From contig NZ_PPFB01000001.1 of assembly GCF_002899455.1 (NCBI RefSeq), positions 3,760,501 through 3,824,500 of the forward strand: a stretch of 64,000 nucleotides of DNA. Reading direction: 5' to 3'. The DNA comes from Streptomyces sp. DH-12. Its GTDB lineage: Bacteria; Actinomycetota; Actinomycetes; Streptomycetales; Streptomycetaceae. Positions 59,437-64,000 of this stretch are shown here, in pieces (the stretch's first letter is position 1; the number at the start of each line of letters is the position of its first letter). Both the position numbers and the translations under genes were made by a program. The notes under the pieces are model-generated. The model did not search any database. It was not told the origin of the DNA and was given only the letters and a program-made list of their open reading frames with translations.

Positions 59437-62400
59437 GTGTCATTTGGTGATGCCGAAAAGACGTCGGCCGGTGTTGATCTGGAGACACTCGAAGGTGTCT
59501 CTTCGTGGCTTCGTCGCGAGGTTGCCGAACTGGTCGGCCGTGATGTCGGTGACGTTCCCGAGGACGAGCTCTTCTCGAGCCTCGGGATGGACTCGATGCG
59601 GGCCACCAGCCTCATGGCGGCACTCTCTCGCGCCACGGGAAGACACTGGTCACCAGCGCTTCTGTGGGCCAATCCCACCATTGGCGGCCTCGCGGAACGG
59701 GTCGTCGCCGGTGACGCCCTCCCGGAGCGGCCGAAGGAGCCGGTCCGCTCCTCGACCCGGGGGGATCTCCGTCCGGGTGAGCCCGTCGCCGTCGTGGGCA
59801 TGGCGTGCCGCTTCCCGGGTGCGGACGGTGTCGAGGCATTCTGGAACCTGCTGGAAGCGGGCGTGGACGCCGTCCGGGACGTGCCGGAAGGCCGGTGGAA
59901 AAAGGATTCCGCAGGCTATGGGGATTCTGATGTCTCCGTCGGTATGACTACGACGGAGGCCGGTTTCCTGGAGGGTCGTATCGATGAATTCGACCCGTTG
60001 TTCTTCGGGATTTCTCCGAGGGAAGCCCAGGAAATGGACCCGCAGCAGCGACTTTTCCTCGAAGTCGCCTGGGAGGCGCTCGAGGACGCGGGTGCGACGG
60101 AGAAGGATCTGGCCGGCAGCGACACCGGCGTGTTCGCCGGAGCGATCTGGCACGACTATGCCGACCTCGCCCCCGGAAGCACCAGCGGCCTGTCCTCGCA
60201 CTCCGCCACAGGACGCGCACTGAACATGATCGCCAACCGGCTGTCCTACGTCCTCGGGCTGCGTGGCCCGAGCGTGGTCCTCGACTCCGCCTGCTCGTCG
60301 TCCTTGCTGGCGGTGCACCTGGCCTGCCAGAGCATCCGGAGCGGCGAGTCGTCCATGGCTGTCGCCGGCGGGGTCAATCTGCTGCTGAGCCCCGAGACCA
60401 TGGTGTCCCTCAGCCGGTTCGGCGGCCTGTCACCCGACGGCCGCTGCAAGGCGTTCGACGCGAGGGCGGACGGGTTCGGCCGCGGCGAGGGCTGCGGAGT
60501 CGTCGTCCTCAAGCCGCTGTCGCGCGCTCTCGCGGACGGGGATCACATCTGGTGCACGATCCGGGGTTCCGCTGCCAACAACGACGGCTTGAGCAACGGA
60601 CTCACCGCCCCGAACCCGGCAGCGCAGGAAGGCGTGCTGCGCGCCGCCTACCGCAATGCCGACATCGCCCCGCACCAGGTGCACTACGTCGAAACGCACG
60701 GCACCGGAACCGCGCTCGGAGATCCCATCGAGGCCATGGCCCTCGGCGCCGTGCTGGGAGAGGACCGGCCTGAGGACCGGCCCCTGCGCCTCGGATCGGT
60801 CAAAACCAACATGGGGCACCTCGAGGCGGCGGCGGGAATCGCCGGCCTGATCAAGACCGCTCTGGTGCTCAAGCACCGGCGGGTGCCGCGGAACCTGCAC
60901 TTCGAGACCCCGAACCCGCACATCCCCTTCGACGAACTGCGCCTGACCGTGCCCGCCGGCGCCGAGCCGTGGCCCGAGGACGGCGGGCTGTACGCAGGGG
61001 TCAGCTCCTTCGGCTGGGGCGGCACCAATGTCCACCTGGTGGTCGAGGGCCACCGGGAGCCCGCCCCACTGGTGATGCCCGACAGCGCCGCGCGTGACAC
61101 ACCCGACCGGCCCCGGATCGCCTTCGTCTGCTCGCCGTACGGGCAGCAGTGGGTCGGCATGGCGCGCGGCCTTTACCGCACGGAGCCGGTCTTCCGGTCC
61201 GTTCTGCGGGAATGCGACCGTGAACTCGCCCGCCACACCGGGTGGTCCCTCGTCGAGGAGCTCTTCCTGGACGAGACGCAGGCCCGCACCGGTGACGTCG
61301 GGGTCATGCAGCCCGTGGTCTTCGCGATACAGGTGGCCCTGGCGACCTGGCTGGAGGCCGCCGGGGTGCGGCCCGGCGCCGTGGTCGGGCACAGCCTCGG
61401 GGAGATCGCCGCGTGTGTCATCGCGGGCGTGCTCGACCTCCCCGATGCCGTACGGCTGGTCCACCACTACAGCGACCAGCAGCGCCGGGTGGCCGGTCCG
61501 GACCGCGGCATGGCCGTGGTCGAGCTGTCCGCCGACGACCTGGAGGAGCGCCTGGCCGGGCGGGACTCCTCGGTGTGCGTGGCGACCCGCAACGGGCCGC
61601 GCACCACGGCGCTGGCGGGCAGCCGCGCGGAGCTGGAGGAGATCGTCGCCGCACTGAAGGCGGAAGGCGTGCTGTGCGCCATGATCCGCGTCGATCTGCC
61701 GGCTCACAGCGCGGCGATCGACCCCATCATGGCGGACCTGGAGAAGGCCCTGGAGGGCATCGCCGGCCGGCCCGGCCGTATCCCGGTCGTCTCCTCGGTG
61801 ACCGGGCGGCCGCTGGACTGGCGGGAGGTGGGCCCCGCGTACTTCGCGCGGAACCTGCGCGAGCAGGTACGGCTCGCCGACGCCACGGCACACCTGCTGC
61901 GGGAGAAGTTCGACGTCCTGCTGGAGATCAGCGCCAACCCGGTGCTCGCCCCGGCGCTCCAGCAGAGCGTCGACGACTTCGGCCGCACCGCGACCGTCCT
62001 GACCACGATGCGCCGCGGCGACGACGACCGTACGGGGCTGGCCGAGACCCTGGACGCGCTCGCCCGGCTCGGTACGAAGGTACGGCTGCCGAGCATGCGG
62101 GACGAGCCGGCCGCGGAGCTGTTCACGCTGTCCGCCAAGTCGCCCGAGGCACTGCGTGAGCTGGCCGGGCGAACCGCCGCGACCCTCACCGGGACGGGCC
62201 CGGAGGGCGGGGACGCGGCCGGTGAGCCGGCGAATGCTCTGCCGGCGCTGGCGCAGGCGGCCCTCCCGCGGGCCCACCACCCCTATCGGTTGGCGCTTCC
62301 GGCGCGGGACGAGGAGGAGCTGGCCGAGGCCCTCGCCGCGCACGCCCGCGGCGAGGACCCCCCGGGGCTGTACGTCTCCGGCCGGGCCGCCGAGAAGCGG

Positions 62401-64000
62401 CCTCAGGTGGCCTTCGTCTTTCCCGGCCAGGGCTCCCAGTGGGTCGGGATGGGCCAGGAACTCATGCAGAGCGAACCGGTCTTCCAGGCGGCCGTCCGGG
62501 AGTGTGACGCGGCGGCCCGCGCCTTCGTGGACTGGTCCATCGAGGCCGAACTGACCGTCGGCGACACGGATCTGATGGTCGACCGCATCGACGTCATCCA
62601 GCCCGTGCTGTTCGCCGTGGAGGTGGCCCTCGCCGCGCTGTGGCGCTCCTGGGGCGTGGAGCCCGACGCGGTGATCGGACACAGCATGGGTGAGGTCGCC
62701 GCCGCGCACGTCGCCGGAGCGCTGAGCCTCGAGGACGCGGCGCGGATCATCTGCCTGCGCAGCCGTCTGCTGCGCCGCACCAGCGGGCAGGGCGCGATGC
62801 TCGCCGTCGAACTCACCATGGACGAGGCGCTGGAGGTGCTGGCGGGCCGGGAACACGCCGTGTCCGTCGCCGTGAACAACAGCCCGCGTTCCACGGTGCT
62901 CTCCGGGGACCAGGACGTGCTGGCCGAGATCGCCGGGCAGCTGGAGGCGGACGACGTCTTCTGCCGCTGGGTGAAGGTGGACGTCGCCTCCCACAGCCCG
63001 CAGATGGACCCGCTGCGGCCGGATCTGCTGGCGGCTCTGGAGGGGCTGGCGCCCCGCCGCGGAACCGTACCGGTGTACTCGACCGTCACCGGCGAGGTCG
63101 TCGGCGGCGAGGAGATGACCGGCACCTACTGGGTCGACAACCTGCGCGAGCCCGTCCTCTTCGGCGACCAGGTCGCCCAGCTGCTGCGAAGGGGCGTGCA
63201 CGCGTTCATCGAGATGAGCCCGCACCCCATCCTGCTCCCCGCCGTCGAGCAGGTCGCCTCCGCGGGCGGGGCCGGCACGGCCGTGCTGCCGTCGCTGCGC
63301 AGGAATGAGAGCGCACGGGACTCGCTGCTCGCCTCCCTGGGACGGCTCCACGTGCTGGGCGTCCCGGTCCGCCTGGACCGTGTCCTGACCCCCGCGCGCC
63401 CCAGCCGGCGGCTGCCGCACTACCCGTGGCAGCGGGAGCGGTACTGGCACGAGCAGACCGACGGACCTACCGGTACGGGGCGCGCCCCTCGGCAAGGACT
63501 GCTCGGCGAGCGGATCGATTCGGCGGTCCAGCCCGGCACCCACTACTGGCAGACGGACCTGGACACCTCGGCCGCGGCCTTGGGGGACCACCGCATCGGC
63601 GGGGCGGTCGTCGTCCCCGGCGCGGCCTTCGTGGACATGGCCCTCGCCGCGGCCCGCCAGGTGCTGCCGGGCGAGAGGCACCTGCTGTCCGACGTGGTCT
63701 TCCAGCAGCCGCTGGTACTGCCCGAGGCCGGACACGCGCGTGTCCAGGCGGTGTTGGAGGGGTCCCGGGAAGAGCGGGCACGGATACGTTTCTTCACCGC
63801 CGAGGAGACTGGCCCCGTCTGCGTGGCCGAGGCCGTGCTGTCGGCGGCCGGCCACGGAACCGGCCCGGATCCGGCCGGCACCGGCGATCTCACCGGACGG
63901 ATGACGGACGCGCTCGACGGACCGGACTACTACCGGGCGCTGGCGGCTTGCGGCCTCGGCTACGGTCCTGCCTTCCAGGGCATCGCGCACATCGCGCGCG
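59437..64000 (+). CDS. Type I polyketide synthase, ACP-KS-AT-AT-DH and onward (cut by window edge)
   Basis: 1521 codons to the window end, from GTG 59437 (GTG 59434 also possible) after GGACGGGGG. ACP at about 20-90 with phosphopantetheine Ser53 (GMDSM). KS at about 115-540 with Cys286 (DSACSSS) and His residues in VETHGTGTALGDP and NMGHLEAAAG. AT1 at about 561-830 with Ser653 (GHSLGE). AT2 at about 990-1308 with Ser1083 (GHSMGE). DH starts about 1355, with His1385 in HRIGGAVVVP. AT1 has an altered N-terminal motif (SPYGQQW for PGQGSQW) and PAHS at the specificity site. AT2 has VASH, neither the HAFH malonyl nor the YASH methylmalonyl pattern. No N-terminal docking domain is seen. Product unknown. 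Confidence 0.9.
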   Translation, partial: MSFGDAEKTSAGVDLETLEGVSSWLRREVAELVGRDVGDVPEDELFSSLGMDSMRATSLMAALSRATGRHWSPALLWANPTIGGLAERVVAGDALPERPKEPVRSSTRGDLRPGEPVAVVGMACRFPGADGVEAFWNLLEAGVDAVRDVPEGRWKKDSAGYGDSDVSVGMTTTEAGFLEGRIDEFDPLFFGISPREAQEMDPQQRLFLEVAWEALEDAGATEKDLAGSDTGVFAGAIWHDYADLAPGSTSGLSSHSATGRALNMIANRLSYVLGLRGPSVVLDSACSSSLLAVHLACQSIRSGESSMAVAGGVNLLLSPETMVSLSRFGGLSPDGRCKAFDARADGFGRGEGCGVVVLKPLSRALADGDHIWCTIRGSAANNDGLSNGLTAPNPAAQEGVLRAAYRNADIAPHQVHYVETHGTGTALGDPIEAMALGAVLGEDRPEDRPLRLGSVKTNMGHLEAAAGIAGLIKTALVLKHRRVPRNLHFETPNPHIPFDELRLTVPAGAEPWPEDGGLYAGVSSFGWGGTNVHLVVEGHREPAPLVMPDSAARDTPDRPRIAFVCSPYGQQWVGMARGLYRTEPVFRSVLRECDRELARHTGWSLVEELFLDETQARTGDVGVMQPVVFAIQVALATWLEAAGVRPGAVVGHSLGEIAACVIAGVLDLPDAVRLVHHYSDQQRRVAGPDRGMAVVELSADDLEERLAGRDSSVCVATRNGPRTTALAGSRAELEEIVAALKAEGVLCAMIRVDLPAHSAAIDPIMADLEKALEGIAGRPGRIPVVSSVTGRPLDWREVGPAYFARNLREQVRLADATAHLLREKFDVLLEISANPVLAPALQQSVDDFGRTATVLTTMRRGDDDRTGLAETLDALARLGTKVRLPSMRDEPAAELFTLSAKSPEALRELAGRTAATLTGTGPEGGDAAGEPANALPALAQAALPRAHHPYRLALPARDEEELAEALAAHARGEDPPGLYVSGRAAEKRPQVAFVFPGQGSQWVGMGQELMQSEPVFQAAVRECDAAARAFVDWSIEAELTVGDTDLMVDRIDVIQPVLFAVEVALAALWRSWGVEPDAVIGHSMGEVAAAHVAGALSLEDAARIICLRSRLLRRTSGQGAMLAVELTMDEALEVLAGREHAVSVAVNNSPRSTVLSGDQDVLAEIAGQLEADDVFCRWVKVDVASHSPQMDPLRPDLLAALEGLAPRRGTVPVYSTVTGEVVGGEEMTGTYWVDNLREPVLFGDQVAQLLRRGVHAFIEMSPHPILLPAVEQVASAGGAGTAVLPSLRRNESARDSLLASLGRLHVLGVPVRLDRVLTPARPSRRLPHYPWQRERYWHEQTDGPTGTGRAPRQGLLGERIDSAVQPGTHYWQTDLDTSAAALGDHRIGGAVVVPGAAFVDMALAAARQVLPGERHLLSDVVFQQPLVLPEAGHARVQAVLEGSREERARIRFFTAEETGPVCVAEAVLSAAGHGTGPDPAGTGDLTGRMTDALDGPDYYRALAACGLGYGPAFQGIAHIAR

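Noticed and set aside
60430..63990. 1186-codon frame opposite the PKS
   Set aside because: The PKS frame has all catalytic motifs in one phase. The opposite frame has none.

Overview
The window is high-GC actinomycete DNA and, by gene content, part of a Streptomyces chromosome. It carries Streptomyces-type small families (DUF6479, the XRE/DUF397/ATPase trio, the GAF-ANTAR and TPR regulators), a snapalysin gene next to a LysR regulator, a PHO box in the Streptomyces 11-bp repeat format, and GTG starts with AGGAG-type ribosome sites. A perfect 14-bp parS site (47836-47849) beside aspS suggests a position not far from the replication origin. As far as I remember, the order csp, thrS paralogue, phoX, metG, PH-domain gene, aspS matches the S. 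coelicolor core near SCO3748-SCO3800. That comparison is from memory.

Layout. 1-5.5 kb: the end of a sensor-kinase gene, an FAD oxidoreductase next to an ECF41 sigma gene, an orphan sugar-binding lipoprotein, and a MhuD-type heme oxygenase. 5.5-10 kb: a beta-lactam locus, with bla and a penicillin-binding protein divergent from a LysR regulator and a serine beta-lactamase-fold protein. 10-17 kb: cold-shock protein, MerR, TetR/P450 pair with twin operators, secreted Ig-like protein and alpha-glucosidase. 17-19.4 kb: an editing-domain-less threonyl-tRNA synthetase paralogue behind an apparent Thr-codon attenuator, followed by a nucleoside hydrolase. 19.6-23.4 kb: lipoprotein, L7/L12-like membrane protein, GAF-ANTAR and HTH-TPR regulators. 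23.4-30.2 kb: a compact operon with a pseudo-caspase-like protein, an EACC1 protein, an active caspase fused to membrane, binding-protein and vWA domains, and a binding-protein lipoprotein, preceded by a PP2C phosphatase. This looks like a biological-conflict or signalling system.

30-40 kb: membrane proteins, snapalysin/LysR pair, PhoX with a PHO box, a vWA protein with a very long Pro/Glu/Ala-rich linker, metG and a PH-domain gene. 40.2-45.9 kb: an accessory insert between metG and aspS. It holds XRE/DUF397/ATPase genes, a winged-helix gene, a nucleotidyltransferase-like two-gene module, a duplicated PH-gene tail, and an Rpn-type nuclease broken by a TGA. 46-56 kb: core genes (aspS, pirin, SseB-like, acyl-CoA dehydrogenase, M18 aminopeptidase, thioredoxin-NHL protein, LURP-one protein). 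56.4-59 kb: MarR regulator with twin operators, cupin and a drug-type MFS exporter. 59.4 kb to the end: a type I polyketide synthase (ACP-KS-AT-AT-DH...) that runs off the window and probably opens a biosynthetic cluster.

I see no tRNA, rRNA, CRISPR array or insertion sequence. Coding density is high. Recurrent regulatory architecture is visible: paired operators at divergent promoters, long perfect-stem terminators between convergent genes, and 1-4 nt start/stop overlaps in operons.
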